DNA of 64,000 nucleotides from Desertimonas sp963772825 (GCA_963772825.1 CAVYYX010000015.1:372001-436000), one strand, 5' to 3'; counted from the stretch's first letter, positions 42,482-51,182 are shown. Notes: generated by a model not told the origin, from the sequence alone. Numbers and translations: made by a program.

Positions 42482-43312
42482 GTGGCCCTGGCCGGGCACC
42501 AGGGTGATGCCGCAACGGCCCGCGCCGGCCTCCGCGCGGCTGATCCCGGGGTGCGGGCGGCAGCCCTCGGCGCTCTCGAACGGCTCGCCGTCGCCGACGA
42601 CAGCGACGTCGCCGTCGCCCTCTGCGATGTCGACCCCGCAGTCCGCCGCCGCGCCGCGGCGATCGCCGCCCGCCATCCCGGTGTCTCCCTGCTCGAGACG
42701 CTCGACGACACCGATCCGATGGTCGCCGAGGTCGCCGCCTGGGCGTGCGGCGAGCGCGAGGACGTCGACGACGTCGTGTTCGCCCGGCTCGTGGCGCTGG
42801 CGACGGCGTCCGGCGCCGACCCGCTCGTGCGCGAATCGTGCGTCGCGGCCCTCGGGGCGATCGGCGACGAGCGGGGGCTCGACGCGATCCTCGCGGCGAC
42901 CACCGACCGGCCACCGATTCGCCGCCGAGCCGTGCTCGCCTTGGCGCCGTTCCTCGACCCCGCCCACCCCCGCGCCGAGGAGGTCGACAGCGCCCTGCAC
43001 CGGGCGCTCGAGGACCGCGACTGGCAGGTCCGCCAAGCCGCCGAGGATCTTGCTTTAGGTTTCGAGCGAAAGGCAAAGCCCTTTCGCTCGAGCTCGAAGC
43101 AGCGGTCGACGAGCGGCAAAGCCCGCCCGTCGACCGCACGAAATCCTCTCTTCCGTCAGTGGCGCTACCGGTGTACCGGGACCTTCGAGCTCCCCACTGC
43201 CCACGTTGGGGTGACCGCTAGAACGTGTATCTGTACACATTCGTGTCGCGGGCGACGAAGCCCATGCGCTGGTAGAGCCGATTGGCGGCCTCCCGCTTGG
43301 GACGCGAGGTGA
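42482..43312 (+). CDS. HEAT-repeat protein, 3' end uncertain
   Basis: Residues about 1-185 are HEAT-like helical repeats: RAADPGVRAAALGALERLAV, DVDPAVRRRAAAIAARHP, DTDPMVAEVAAWACGE, RESCVAALGAIGDERGLDAI and LEDRDWQVRQAAEDLA, a scaffold that usually binds proteins. After LALGF (about 43060) the reading frame passes through two adjacent hairpins and then antisense through the GNAT gene, giving a basic tail without repeat character. The original stop has probably been lost, or the hairpins were inserted over it. GTG 42482 is the first conventional start after an in-frame stop; an ATT at 42449 would fit the domain edge slightly better. Confidence 0.65.
   Translation: MALAGHQGDAATARAGLRAADPGVRAAALGALERLAVADDSDVAVALCDVDPAVRRRAAAIAARHPGVSLLETLDDTDPMVAEVAAWACGEREDVDDVVFARLVALATASGADPLVRESCVAALGAIGDERGLDAILAATTDRPPIRRRAVLALAPFLDPAHPRAEEVDSALHRALEDRDWQVRQAAEDLALGFERKAKPFRSSSKQRSTSGKARPSTARNPLFRQWRYRCTGTFELPTAHVGVTARTCICTHSCRGRRSPCAGRADWRPPAWDAR
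43062..43137. repeat. Twin hairpins with identical CAAAGC loops
   Basis: Hairpin 1 has 12-bp arms (43062-43073/43080-43091) and hairpin 2 has 15-bp arms with one mismatch (43102-43116/43123-43137). Both have the loop CAAAGC, giving a GGCAAAGCC core, although the arms differ. They sit at the 3' end of the HEAT gene, about 80 bp from the convergent GNAT stop, and probably form a bidirectional terminator. Confidence 0.6.
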
Positions 43313-43649
43313 GGTCGACCTCCTTGGCACCCCGCCGGCCGGCCTCGTCGAGGGCCGCCCGACTGAGCGCCTCTCCGATGCCTTGACCGCGGGCGACGTC
43401 GTCGACGACGACGTCGTCGATCCACGCCTTGCGACCCGTCGGCAAGGGGTACATCGCCAGGGTGAGGCTGCCGACGATCACTCCGTCGAGGCGGGCGACG
43501 AACAGCACACAGTCCGGATTGCCGACGATCGCCGCCAGGCCATCACGCCCGGGCGGCGGCGCCGAGGTCGACAGCTGCGGGATCAGCCGGTCGAAGGCCG
43601 CAACGAGCTCGTCGGCGACCTCGGAGACGATGTCGATGTCCACACTCAC
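43218..43649 (-). CDS. GNAT-family N-acetyltransferase
   Basis: A 143-residue acetyltransferase of normal GNAT length. Strand 4 and motif A read KAWIDDVVVDDVARGQGIGEALSRAALDEA, with the RGQGIG pyrophosphate loop of acetyl-CoA; KEVDLTSRPKREAANRLYQRMGFVARDTNVYRY forms motif B and the C-terminal strand. The acceptor amine is not predictable. It starts at GTG 43649 and is divergent from the PAC2 gene, 29 bp apart, so both are probably near-leaderless. Confidence 0.88.
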   Translation of the reverse strand: MSVDIDIVSEVADELVAAFDRLIPQLSTSAPPPGRDGLAAIVGNPDCVLFVARLDGVIVGSLTLAMYPLPTGRKAWIDDVVVDDVARGQGIGEALSRAALDEAGRRGAKEVDLTSRPKREAANRLYQRMGFVARDTNVYRYTF

Positions 43650-43678
43650 AGCGCCGCGAGGCTAACGCCGGGCGTAGG

Positions 43679-44563
43679 GTGAGCGCGGTGGATGACGTCC
43701 GGTTGCTCAGCGATCTAGCGCTGCGTCGGCCCGTGCTGTTGTTCGGCTTCACCGGCTGGAACGACGCCGGCGAGGCGGCGTCCACGGCGATCCGCGTGCT
43801 CGCCGAGCATTGGGACGCCACGCAGGTCGCCGAGATCGATGCCGAGCCGTTCACCGACTTCGCAACCGTCCGCCCGTTCGTCGTCATCGACGAGGGTCAC
43901 CGCCAGATCGTCTGGCCGACGGTGGACCTCTGGGCGGCCTCGCTACCGTCGACCGATGTACTGCTCGTCATCGGGCCGGAACCAGCGATGCAGTGGCGCA
44001 GGTTCTGCGACCAGATCGTCAGCGTCGCCAACCACTTCGACGTCTCGACAGCGATCGGGCTCGGTGCTCTGCTCGCCGAGTACCCGCACCGCCGCCCAGC
44101 CCACCTCACGGCGACGTCGACCGACGAGTCGTTGCGTGAGCGGTTCGGCCTGCGGATGCCGAGTTACGAGGGCCCGACGGGGATCATCGGCGTGCTCGGC
44201 GAGGCCGTCACCGCCGCCGGGCTACCGACCTCGTCGCTGTGGGCCGCCGTGCCGACCTACACGGCACAGTTGCCCGCCGCCAAGGCGACGGCCGTGCTCG
44301 TGCGAGCCGTGTGCACGATGGTTGGCGCGGCGGTGCCCGCGACCGCGCTCGCGGCGGCCGTCGCCGAGTACGAGTCGCGCGTCGCCGAGCTGCTCGACGA
44401 CGACAAGCTGGCCGCCTACGTCCGACGCCTCGAGGAGGCGATGCCGGCGGACGATGATGCAGACGGGGGCGTCGACGGCTTGCTCGGCGAGCTCGACGCC
44501 GACGATGACTCGCGCCTCGTCGCCGAAGTCGAAAAATTCCTCCGCGAATCCGGCGACACGTAG
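43679..44563 (+). CDS. PAC2-family protein
   Basis: A 294-residue protein of the PAC2 family, related to the proteasome-assembly chaperone fold. The family blocks RPVLLFGFTGWNDAGEAASTAIRVL, VRPFVVIDEGHRQIVWP, YEGPTGIIGVLGEAV, AAVPTYTAQLPAAKATAVLVRAV and the acidic C-terminus are all visible. These proteins are near-universal in actinobacteria with a proteasome-like system, but their role there is unproven. Starts at GTG 43679 or GTG 43688. Confidence 0.88.
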   Translation: MSAVDDVRLLSDLALRRPVLLFGFTGWNDAGEAASTAIRVLAEHWDATQVAEIDAEPFTDFATVRPFVVIDEGHRQIVWPTVDLWAASLPSTDVLLVIGPEPAMQWRRFCDQIVSVANHFDVSTAIGLGALLAEYPHRRPAHLTATSTDESLRERFGLRMPSYEGPTGIIGVLGEAVTAAGLPTSSLWAAVPTYTAQLPAAKATAVLVRAVCTMVGAAVPATALAAAVAEYESRVAELLDDDKLAAYVRRLEEAMPADDDADGGVDGLLGELDADDDSRLVAEVEKFLRESGDT

Positions 44564-44798
44564 CGCGCCCGCGGCGCGATCGGCGAGCCGAGGCATCGGA
44601 GACCTGGCTCCTCTCACCCATCCGAGGGTGCGCCCGCGCTCGCTGCGTCCAGATTGCTTGCTCTGGAAGCAGGCGGTTTCCTTGGCCGGCGCGTGGCGCT
44701 CGAGCCGAACTTCGGAGCCGAACCGTCAGAGATCGACGATTCAACTCCGGAGAACCGCGCGACAGGGGCGGCCCGCCGCCGTCGGGGGCTCGAGACGG
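44564..44798. other. Intergenic, no gene seen
   Basis: No frame here has convincing coding character, and I see no tRNA-like fold or strong stem-loop. It leads into the tandem repeat on its right. Confidence 0.5.
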
Positions 44799-45133
44799 GT
44801 CGGCGCCCGTGCCGCGGTACGTCGCCGCCGGGGGGTTCGGGGGCGGTAGCCCCCGAGTCGGCGGCGGCCCAGGCTGGCTTTGCCGGCCGCCAGAAGATGG
44901 GTGCGGCGAAGCCGCTCATCGAGCTCGGCCGAACGGAGCGAAGCGGAGTGAGGCCGAAACTCAGCCGGACCGGTCGGCGCCCGTGACGCGGTACGTCGCC
45001 GTCGGGGGGTTCGGGGGCGGTAGCCCTCCGATGCGGCGGCCCAGGCCGGCTTTGCCGGCCGCCGCCAGAGACTGGGTGCGGCGAAGCCGCTCATCGAGCT
45101 CGGCCGAACGGAGCGAAGCGGAGTGAGGCCGAA
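44799..45133. repeat. Tandem pair of ~170-bp GC-rich repeats
   Basis: Two direct copies, offset by 174 bp, each run from TCGGCGCCCGT through GTACGTCGCCG, a GGGGGCGGTAGCCCCCGAG-like hairpin, GGCCGGCTTTGCCGGCC, GGGTGCGGCGAAGCCGCTC and GAACGGAGCGAAGCGGAGTGAGG. The same block occurs singly at 12754-12907. The copies are free of coding function and lie between the PAC2 stop and the convergent Nudix stop. Open frames through this block are by-products of its composition. Confidence 0.8.
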
Positions 45134-45137
45134 AGCC

Positions 45138-45857
45138 TCAGCTTCGCCAGATCGGCGAGCGGACGCCGTCGAAGGCGGTGTGGTAGCGCTCGCCGCGGAT
45201 CGCCCCGAACGCCTTGGGTCCCCACCACGGCGCGCCGATCGTGCCGGCGGGGAGCGAGCCTTCGGAGAACCAGCCGACGTCAGCGGTCTCCAACGGGTGC
45301 GGCACCAGTTCGCCACCCGTCGCCGTGCAGTGGAACAACAGCATGTACATGGCGAAGCGGGAGAACCCCATCCGCTGGCCGTCGACCACGGCGAGCAATT
45401 GCTCCGGCACACACTCGATGCCGGTCTCTTCGGCGACCTCTTTGACGGCGACCTCGGCTGGCGAGTAGCCGACGTCGGCCCAGCCGGTCGGGTACAACCA
45501 GAACCCGGAGTCGGCGCGCTGCACGAGGAGGATCTCGCCGCGATCGTTGCCGACGACGGCTCCGATCGCCACCTTGGGAGTCACATAGCCGGGCACGTCG
45601 ACGCCGACGGACTGCATCCACTCCTCGACGAGGTGGGACAGTTCACGACGCTCGTCGGCGGCGAGGAGCACTTCGTCCGCCGCCATCTTGATGTCCGCCG
45701 CTACCCGCAGCACCTCCTCGAAGCGCTCCCGCTCGTAGAGGTTCTGGGTGAAGCCGAGACCGGTGCGGGCGATCGCCGCCAGCGCCTCGCTCCACCGCAC
45801 CAGGTCGCGCGTCGACAGTTGCTCCCGACGCTCGACGTCATCTGACACGTCGCTCAC
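45138..45857 (-). CDS. Nudix hydrolase with N-terminal helical domain
   Basis: A 239-residue protein starting at GTG 45857. The Nudix box is complete but slightly modified: GWADVGYSPAEVAVKEVAEETGIEC, with the REXXEE helix reading KEVAEETG. It lies after the strand KVAIGAVVGNDRGEILLVQR. The N-terminal 95 residues form a helical extension (RWSEALAAIARTGLGFTQNLYERERFEEVL) typical of the NUDIX_N/NADH-pyrophosphatase-like group that hydrolyses ADP-sugars or related nucleotides. It probably acts as a house-cleaning pyrophosphatase. It is divergent from the binding lipoprotein. Confidence 0.87.
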   Translation of the reverse strand: MSDVSDDVERREQLSTRDLVRWSEALAAIARTGLGFTQNLYERERFEEVLRVAADIKMAADEVLLAADERRELSHLVEEWMQSVGVDVPGYVTPKVAIGAVVGNDRGEILLVQRADSGFWLYPTGWADVGYSPAEVAVKEVAEETGIECVPEQLLAVVDGQRMGFSRFAMYMLLFHCTATGGELVPHPLETADVGWFSEGSLPAGTIGAPWWGPKAFGAIRGERYHTAFDGVRSPIWRS

Positions 45858-45909
45858 GCTACTGCTGGTGCCTGTCGCGTCCGTGGGCCCCGGGCCTAGG
45901 GTTTGCCAG

Positions 45910-47238
45910 ATGCGAAGGCGTGGCGCGATCTCGGGTTTGGCCGTGGTCGTGCTCCTCGCGACGACCGCGGCGTGCGGCGACGACCGCGATGGCCGTGCAG
46001 CGGCCAACGCCCCGGTGACGACGCACCCGTCGAGCCCATCCACCGAGACCACCGGGTCCACGGACGTGACCGAAACCTCCGGGGTGGCTACCTCGGAGCC
46101 GATCGCCCACTCGGCCGACGGCGTGCTGACGATCGGCACGCTGCTGCCATCCACCGGACCAGGCAACGAGATCGGCATCGCCGGACTCAACGCTGTCAAC
46201 GTCGGGGTCACGACGATCAACGACGATGGCGGCGTGCTCGGCAACCCGGTGCGTCTGTTCAACGCCAGCGAAGGCGTCACCCCCGACGAGACGCGCGCCG
46301 GCATCACCATGCTCCTCGACAACAACGTCGACGCCATCATCGGCCCAGCGTCGTCGCTCGTTGCCCTCGAAGTTCTCGACGAGCTGATGGCTGCCGGTGT
46401 CGTGGTGTGCTCTCCCACCGCTACGGCACTGTCACTCAACGACTATCCAGACCGCGACCTCTTCTTCCGCACGATCCCCAGCGACTCCCTGTCGGCACAA
46501 GCGATGGCCGTGTTCGCGGCGAACACCGGTGTCCTCTCGTACGCGGTCGTCTACCTCGACGATCAGTTCGGCCGGCCGTTCGCCCAGGCAGCGATCAACC
46601 GACTCGCCAGAGACGCCGACCTCACGATCCACGACCGCCCGTTCGCGAGCGACGCAACCCCCGAGCAGCTCGCCGTCTTGGCCACCGAACTGGCCGAGTT
46701 GGCGCCGCGGACCGTCCTGCTGATCGCCGACTCCGAGCACGGCTGGGCGATGCTCCAGGCGATGTCCGAGGTGTTCGCGACCGATCCACCGGACATTTTC
46801 GTCAACGACGCCTTGCGCGACCCACCGAGCAACAGCGTCGTTGCCGACCTCCCGGCCGAGTTCCGCGAAGCGATCCACGGAGTGTCGCCGGGCGTACCGC
46901 CGGCGGCGTCACCGGAACCGGTCGGCGCCTTCGCCACCAACTCCGTCGATTGCCTGAACCTGATCGCCCTCGCCGCAGTCACGGCGGGCACCGACGATCC
47001 CGTTGAGATCGCCGACGAGATGGTCGATTTGACGGTCGCCGGCTCACTCTGCAACTCGTTCGCGCAGTGCCGCAACATCGCCGAACAGGACCGCACGATC
47101 AACTACCAGGGAGCGAACTCGATCGACCTCTCCGAACGCGGCGACCCGACGCGTGGCCCGTTCGGCACGTTCTCCTTCGACACCACCGGGCTCGCCATCC
47201 CGGGCAGTGGAGGGACCATCACGGAACTGGACGGGTGA
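45910..47238 (+). CDS. Branched-chain amino acid-type ABC substrate-binding lipoprotein
   Basis: A 442-residue lipoprotein. The signal peptide ends in the lipobox TTAACGDD. A Ser/Thr-rich spacer is followed by a type I periplasmic-binding fold: GVLTIGTLLPSTGPGNEIGIAGLNAVNV, INDDGGVLGNPVRLFNASEG, DAIIGPASSLVALEVLDELMAAGVVVCSPTATALSL and YAVVYLDDQFGRPFAQA. This is the LivJ family. No permease or ATPase genes are adjacent, so it may serve a transporter elsewhere or act as an orphan sensor. It overlaps the convergent ChdC gene by 20 bp. Confidence 0.87.
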   Translation: MRRRGAISGLAVVVLLATTAACGDDRDGRAAANAPVTTHPSSPSTETTGSTDVTETSGVATSEPIAHSADGVLTIGTLLPSTGPGNEIGIAGLNAVNVGVTTINDDGGVLGNPVRLFNASEGVTPDETRAGITMLLDNNVDAIIGPASSLVALEVLDELMAAGVVVCSPTATALSLNDYPDRDLFFRTIPSDSLSAQAMAVFAANTGVLSYAVVYLDDQFGRPFAQAAINRLARDADLTIHDRPFASDATPEQLAVLATELAELAPRTVLLIADSEHGWAMLQAMSEVFATDPPDIFVNDALRDPPSNSVVADLPAEFREAIHGVSPGVPPAASPEPVGAFATNSVDCLNLIALAAVTAGTDDPVEIADEMVDLTVAGSLCNSFAQCRNIAEQDRTINYQGANSIDLSERGDPTRGPFGTFSFDTTGLAIPGSGGTITELDG

Positions 47239-47893
47239 GGTTCAGCGCATCGGCGATTTCGGCGAGATAGCCGACGTAGAAGCGACCGAACTCGCCGTAC
47301 AGCGCCGAGGCCTTGTCGAAGCGCATCGTGTAGACGACGTCCTTGACGATCTCGGGCGTGACGGCGAACAGCGTGACGCCCCATTCGAAGTCGTCGAGGC
47401 CCGTCGACCCCGTGATCAGCTGGACGACCTGGCCGGCGTAGCGCCGTCCGCTGCGGCCGTGCTCGTACATCATCTCCTGGCGCGCGGCGAACGGGGTGGC
47501 GTACCAGTTCGCCGCCGCCTCGCGGCGCTTCGTCATCGGGTAGAAGCAGAACACGTCCTTGCCGGCGGGCGGCAGCGTGGGATAGAGCCGCTCGTTGAGC
47601 AGGCGCTCCGGCATCCCCTTGGCGTACTCACTGACCTCCGTGAGGCTGACGTAGCTGTCGACGATGTGCACGCCAGCCGCCTGGAGCGCGCTCTGCAACG
47701 CCCGCAGCACCGTCCAGTCGGGATGCAGGGCCATCACGGCGACGTCGGCCTTGTGACCGAGCAATGAGGCGACGACGACCTGGGCGTCGGCAGACCGTGC
47801 CACCTTGACGGCGGCTTCGACCGCCTCGCCATCGACGTGTGGTGCTGGCTTGCCGAACAGGTGCAGCACACCCAGGCCGGTCTCGACTCGCAT
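47219..47893 (-). CDS. chdC: Coproheme decarboxylase ChdC (HemQ)
   Basis: A 224-residue protein of the chlorite-dismutase-like family, in the actinobacterial ChdC branch. The blocks DVFCFYPMTKRREAAANWY, MYEHGRSGRRYAGQVVQLITGSTGLDDFEWGVTLFA, and VVYTMRFDKASALYGEFGRFYVG are diagnostic. It makes heme b from coproheme by two oxidative decarboxylations, the last step of the coproporphyrin-dependent heme pathway used by actinobacteria. No other heme gene is adjacent. It is followed upstream by the PRTase gene on the same strand, ten bases away. Confidence 0.93.
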   Translation of the reverse strand: MRVETGLGVLHLFGKPAPHVDGEAVEAAVKVARSADAQVVVASLLGHKADVAVMALHPDWTVLRALQSALQAAGVHIVDSYVSLTEVSEYAKGMPERLLNERLYPTLPPAGKDVFCFYPMTKRREAAANWYATPFAARQEMMYEHGRSGRRYAGQVVQLITGSTGLDDFEWGVTLFAVTPEIVKDVVYTMRFDKASALYGEFGRFYVGYLAEIADALNLTRPVP

Positions 47894-47902
47894 GGCGACA
47901 GG

Positions 47903-48550
47903 CTACGTGGATGTCTCTCCGTGACGTCCGCCGAGACAGGAGATCACCTCGGCGTCTGAGGTCTGGTCGAAGTCGTCGTAGAACTGCCCGACCGCCGAGA
48001 ACCAGCGCGGCGTGTCGAGGGCGACGAAGTCGTCTGCGTAGGTGCCCAACCGGCGCTCGATGCCATGCGGCGCGACGGGTGTGGCGAGCACGGTTCGGGC
48101 TGCCCCGAGCGCCCGCACGACCTGCAGCGCGGCGATCGCCGTCGACCCCGTGGCGATCCCGTCATCGACGATGATCGCTGTCTTGCCGGCGAGATCGAGG
48201 CGTGGGCGGTCGCCGCGGAACCGCTTCGCTCGGCGCTCGAGCTCGGCGCGTTCGGCGGCCTCGACGGCGACGAGCTGTTCGGCGGTGGCCCCGACGGTCG
48301 AGACGATCTCGTCGTTGAGGACGCGAACACCCCCCTCGCCGATCGCCCCCATTCCCAGTTCCTCGTGACCTGGCGTCCCCAGCTTGCGCACGACGATCAC
48401 GTCGAGCGGGGCGCCGAGGGCATCGGCGACCTCGGCGGCAACCGGTACGCCACCGCGAGGTAGGCCGAGCACCACCACGTCGTCGCCGCGCAGGTGGTCG
48501 AGCGCCGCCGCCAGCCGCCGTCCGGCGTCGACGCGATCGGCGAACCTCAC
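47903..48550 (-). CDS. Phosphoribosyltransferase family protein
   Basis: A protein of about 215 residues. RFADRVDAGRRLAAALDHLRGDDVVVLGLPRGGVPVA is the usual N-terminus of this group, and the PRPP-binding loop is TAIIVDDGIATGSTAIAALQVVRAL. The central FRGDRPRLDLAGK hood is also typical. These stand-alone PRTases are common in actinobacteria, and their true substrate is unknown. GTG 48550 is preferred; a TTG at 48562 directly after the fdhD stop is possible. Probably co-transcribed with fdhD. Confidence 0.85.
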   Translation of the reverse strand: MRFADRVDAGRRLAAALDHLRGDDVVVLGLPRGGVPVAAEVADALGAPLDVIVVRKLGTPGHEELGMGAIGEGGVRVLNDEIVSTVGATAEQLVAVEAAERAELERRAKRFRGDRPRLDLAGKTAIIVDDGIATGSTAIAALQVVRALGAARTVLATPVAPHGIERRLGTYADDFVALDTPRWFSAVGQFYDDFDQTSDAEVISCLGGRHGETST

Positions 48551-48562
48551 GGTGCAATTCAA

Positions 48563-49333
48563 CTATGCGTAGACGTTGTACCCATCAGGGCGCACGAAAC
48601 CGACGAGCCCGAGGTTGGCGCGGAGCGCAGCCGCGACCGCCAGCGACGTCGGGGCGCTGACAGCGACGAGCGCACGGAACCCTCCGGCCCACGCCTTTTG
48701 GACCATCTCGATGGACGCTCGTCCGCTGACGAACAGCCCCATCGTCGTCTGCGCCTGTGACGGCAGGCGACCATCGAGGAGCAGCGCTCCGACGACCTTG
48801 TCGACGGCGTTGTGGCGCCCGACGTCCTCGCGGGTCAGCACCACGTTGCCGCTCGGCTCGAACGCCGCCGCAGCGTGCACGGCTCCCGTCTCCCCGAACA
48901 GACCCTGACCGCCGAGCACTGACTTCGGCACGGCTGCGAGCAGGTCCAGGGGAATGCCGGATTCGCCGTCGAACGGCTGCAGCCGGTCGGTCAGGGCGTC
49001 GAGCTGATCGCGTCCGCACAGTCCGCAGCTCGACGATGTGGTTCCCAAGCGTGGCGTCGGTACGGGTGCGAGGCCGCCGGTCTCGACGGTGACGACGTTG
49101 AACTCGCTGTCGATCGCCGGACCGTCGGCGCAGTAGCGGACTCCGGTGACCGGCGCACCGCCGAGCAGACCCTCCGTGAAGCAGAACCCGGCGGCGAGCT
49201 CGAAGTCGTTGCCCGGGGTGCGCATCGTGGTGGTGACGACGCTGCCGTCGAGCTGGATCGTCAAGGGCTCCTCGACGATGACCCGATCCGGCCGTCGTGA
49301 GGACCGCCCGACGGCGTCCACACGCGTGACCAT
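48563..49333 (-). CDS. fdhD: Formate dehydrogenase sulfur-carrier protein FdhD
   Basis: A 256-residue protein starting at ATG 49333. The motif SSSCGLCGRDQL carries the two cysteines that pass sulfur from IscS to the molybdenum cofactor of formate dehydrogenase. Other family blocks are EEPLTIQLDG, TPGNDFELAAGFCFTEG, HAAAAFEPSGNVVLTREDVGRHNAVDKVVG and VSGRASIEMVQKA. It implies a molybdenum-dependent formate dehydrogenase elsewhere in the genome. The gene is preceded by the twin terminators that follow groEL. Confidence 0.94.
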   Translation of the reverse strand: MVTRVDAVGRSSRRPDRVIVEEPLTIQLDGSVVTTTMRTPGNDFELAAGFCFTEGLLGGAPVTGVRYCADGPAIDSEFNVVTVETGGLAPVPTPRLGTTSSSCGLCGRDQLDALTDRLQPFDGESGIPLDLLAAVPKSVLGGQGLFGETGAVHAAAAFEPSGNVVLTREDVGRHNAVDKVVGALLLDGRLPSQAQTTMGLFVSGRASIEMVQKAWAGGFRALVAVSAPTSLAVAAALRANLGLVGFVRPDGYNVYA

Positions 49334-49453
49334 GACCCGCGCAACACGTTGCCTCACCACAGACCAGCAACGGTAACGAGGAGCCGAGGGCAGTGGGGAG
49401 CCGATCACCCCGTTGAAACCGGTGGCGCCACTGACGGACGAGATGCTTACAGC

Positions 49454-49488
49454 GCAAGGGCCGGGCGACGAAGTCGCCCGGCCCTTGC
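49454..49488 (-). terminator. Second stem-loop downstream of groEL
   Basis: Perfect 16-bp arms GCAAGGGCCGGGCGAC and its complement with loop GAA lie 46 bp past the groEL stop, behind the first stem-loop. This tandem arrangement should give strong termination. Confidence 0.7.
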
Positions 49489-49498
49489 TGCGTCGAGC

Positions 49499-49528
49499 TC
49501 GCTGCGAAAGGTCCTCCTTTCGCAGCGA
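49499..49528 (-). terminator. First stem-loop downstream of groEL
   Basis: 13-bp arms TCGCTGCGAAAGG and complement with loop TCCT begin five bases after the groEL stop codon. Confidence 0.7.
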
Positions 49529-49533
49529 AACGA

Positions 49534-51153
49534 CTAGAAGTCCATGTCGCCGCCGCCGGGCATGGCGGGGGCGGCGGGCTCGGGCTTGTCGGCGATGACC
49601 GCTTCGGTGGTGAGGAACAGGGCGGCGATCGAGGCCGCGTTCTGCAGCGCCGAACGGGTCACCTTGGCGGCGTCGATGACGCCGATCTTGACGAGGTCCT
49701 CGTACTCGCCGGTCGCCGCGTTGAGGCCGTTGGCACCCTTCAGCGAGCGCACCCGCTCGACGACGACGCCGCCTTCCATGCCGGCGTTCTCGGCGATCTG
49801 CTTGAGGGGGGTCTCCAGCGACTTGAGCACGGCAGCCGCACCCGTCGCCTCGTCACCCTCGAGCCCGTTGATCGCCGCCTGCACGGCGGTCTGGGCACGG
49901 AGCAGGGCCACGCCACCGCCGGGCACGACGCCCTCTTCGATGGCCGCCTTGGTGGTCGAAACGGCGTCCTCGATGCGGTGCTTCTTCTCCTTCAGCTCCA
50001 CCTCGGTGGCGGCGCCGACCTTGAGCACGGCGACACCGCCGGACAGCTTGGCGAGGCGCTCCTGAAGCTTCTCGCGGTCGTAGTCCGAGTCGGTGTTGTC
50101 GATCTCGGCCTTGATCTGGTTGATCCGACCCTTGATGTCGTCCTCGGTGCCGGCACCCTCGACGACGGTCGTCTCGTCCTTGGTGATGATCACCCGCTTG
50201 GCCGACCCGAGCAGGTCGAGGGTGACGTTCTCGAGCTTGAGGCCGACCTCTTCGGAGATCACCTGACCGCCGGTGAGGATGGCCATGTCCTGAAGCATCG
50301 CCTTGCGACGCTCGCCGAAGCCCGGGGCCTTGACGGCGGCCGACTTGAACGTGCCGCGGATCTTGTTGACGACGAGCGTGGCGAGCGCCTCGCCCTCGAC
50401 GTCCTCGGCGATGATGACGAGCGGCCGTCCGCCCTGCATGACCTTCTCGAGCACGGGCACGAGGTCGCGGACCGAGGAGATCTTCGACGAGACGAGCAGC
50501 ACATAGGCGTCTTCGAGGGTCGCCTCCATGCGCTCCGGATCGGTGACGAAGTACGGCGAGATGTAGCCCTTGTCGAAGCGCATGCCCTCGACGAGGTCCA
50601 TCTCCATGCCGAACGTCTGGCTCTCCTCGACGGTGATGACGCCGTCCTTGCCGACCTTGTCGATCGCCTCGGAGATCATCGCCCCGATCTCCTCGTCGGC
50701 CGCCGAGATGCTGGCGACCTGGGCGATCTGCTCCTTGTCGTCGACGTCCTTGGACAGCTTGCGGATCGACTCCACCGCCGCTTCGACGCCCTGCTCGATG
50801 CCCCGCTTGAGGCCCATCGGGTTGGCCCCGGCGGCCACGTTGCGCAGGCCCTCGTGGACCATCGCCCAGGCGAGCACCGTGGCGGTCGTGGTGCCGTCAC
50901 CGGCGACGTCGTCGGTCTTCTTGGCGACTTCCTTGACGAGCTCGGCACCGATCCGCTCGTACGGATCCTCGAGCTCGATCTCCTTGGCGATCGACACGCC
51001 GTCGTTGGTGATCGTCGGCGCGCCCCACTTCTTCTCGAGCACGACGTTGCGGCCCTTGGGGCCGAGGGTGACGCGCACGGCGTCGGCGAGCTTGTTCATG
51101 CCCGCTTCGAGGCGGCGACGGGCGTCGCTTTCGAAGGCGATCAACTTGGCCAT
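49534..51153 (-). CDS. groEL: Chaperonin GroEL (60 kDa)
   Basis: A 539-residue chaperonin of normal length. VTLGPKGRNVVLEKKWGAPTITNDG, DVAGDGTTTATVLAWAMV with the catalytic aspartate, PGFGERRKAMLQDMAILTGG and EEGVVPGGGVALL are all present. It ends in GGGDMDF, the methionine/glycine-rich C-terminal tail typical of actinobacterial GroEL2-like copies rather than the His-rich GroEL1. No groES is next to it, so this is a stand-alone locus, common in actinobacteria. A GGAGGACACAG ribosome-binding site precedes ATG 51153. CIRCE upstream indicates HrcA control and heat induction. Confidence 0.97.
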   Translation of the reverse strand: MAKLIAFESDARRRLEAGMNKLADAVRVTLGPKGRNVVLEKKWGAPTITNDGVSIAKEIELEDPYERIGAELVKEVAKKTDDVAGDGTTTATVLAWAMVHEGLRNVAAGANPMGLKRGIEQGVEAAVESIRKLSKDVDDKEQIAQVASISAADEEIGAMISEAIDKVGKDGVITVEESQTFGMEMDLVEGMRFDKGYISPYFVTDPERMEATLEDAYVLLVSSKISSVRDLVPVLEKVMQGGRPLVIIAEDVEGEALATLVVNKIRGTFKSAAVKAPGFGERRKAMLQDMAILTGGQVISEEVGLKLENVTLDLLGSAKRVIITKDETTVVEGAGTEDDIKGRINQIKAEIDNTDSDYDREKLQERLAKLSGGVAVLKVGAATEVELKEKKHRIEDAVSTTKAAIEEGVVPGGGVALLRAQTAVQAAINGLEGDEATGAAAVLKSLETPLKQIAENAGMEGGVVVERVRSLKGANGLNAATGEYEDLVKIGVIDAAKVTRSALQNAASIAALFLTTEAVIADKPEPAAPAMPGGGDMDF

Positions 51154-51182
51154 CTGTGTCCTCCGTTGGACGATTTACGTGG

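Noticed and set aside
44741..45412. 223-codon minus-strand frame through the tandem repeat
   Set aside because: Its repetitive sequence simply reflects the two 174-bp repeats, and it continues out of frame into the Nudix gene.
50805..50820. GGCCCATCGGGTTGG as a further copy of the palindrome family
   Set aside because: It is inside groEL, encodes conserved GroEL residues (NPMGL) and lacks a partner arm.
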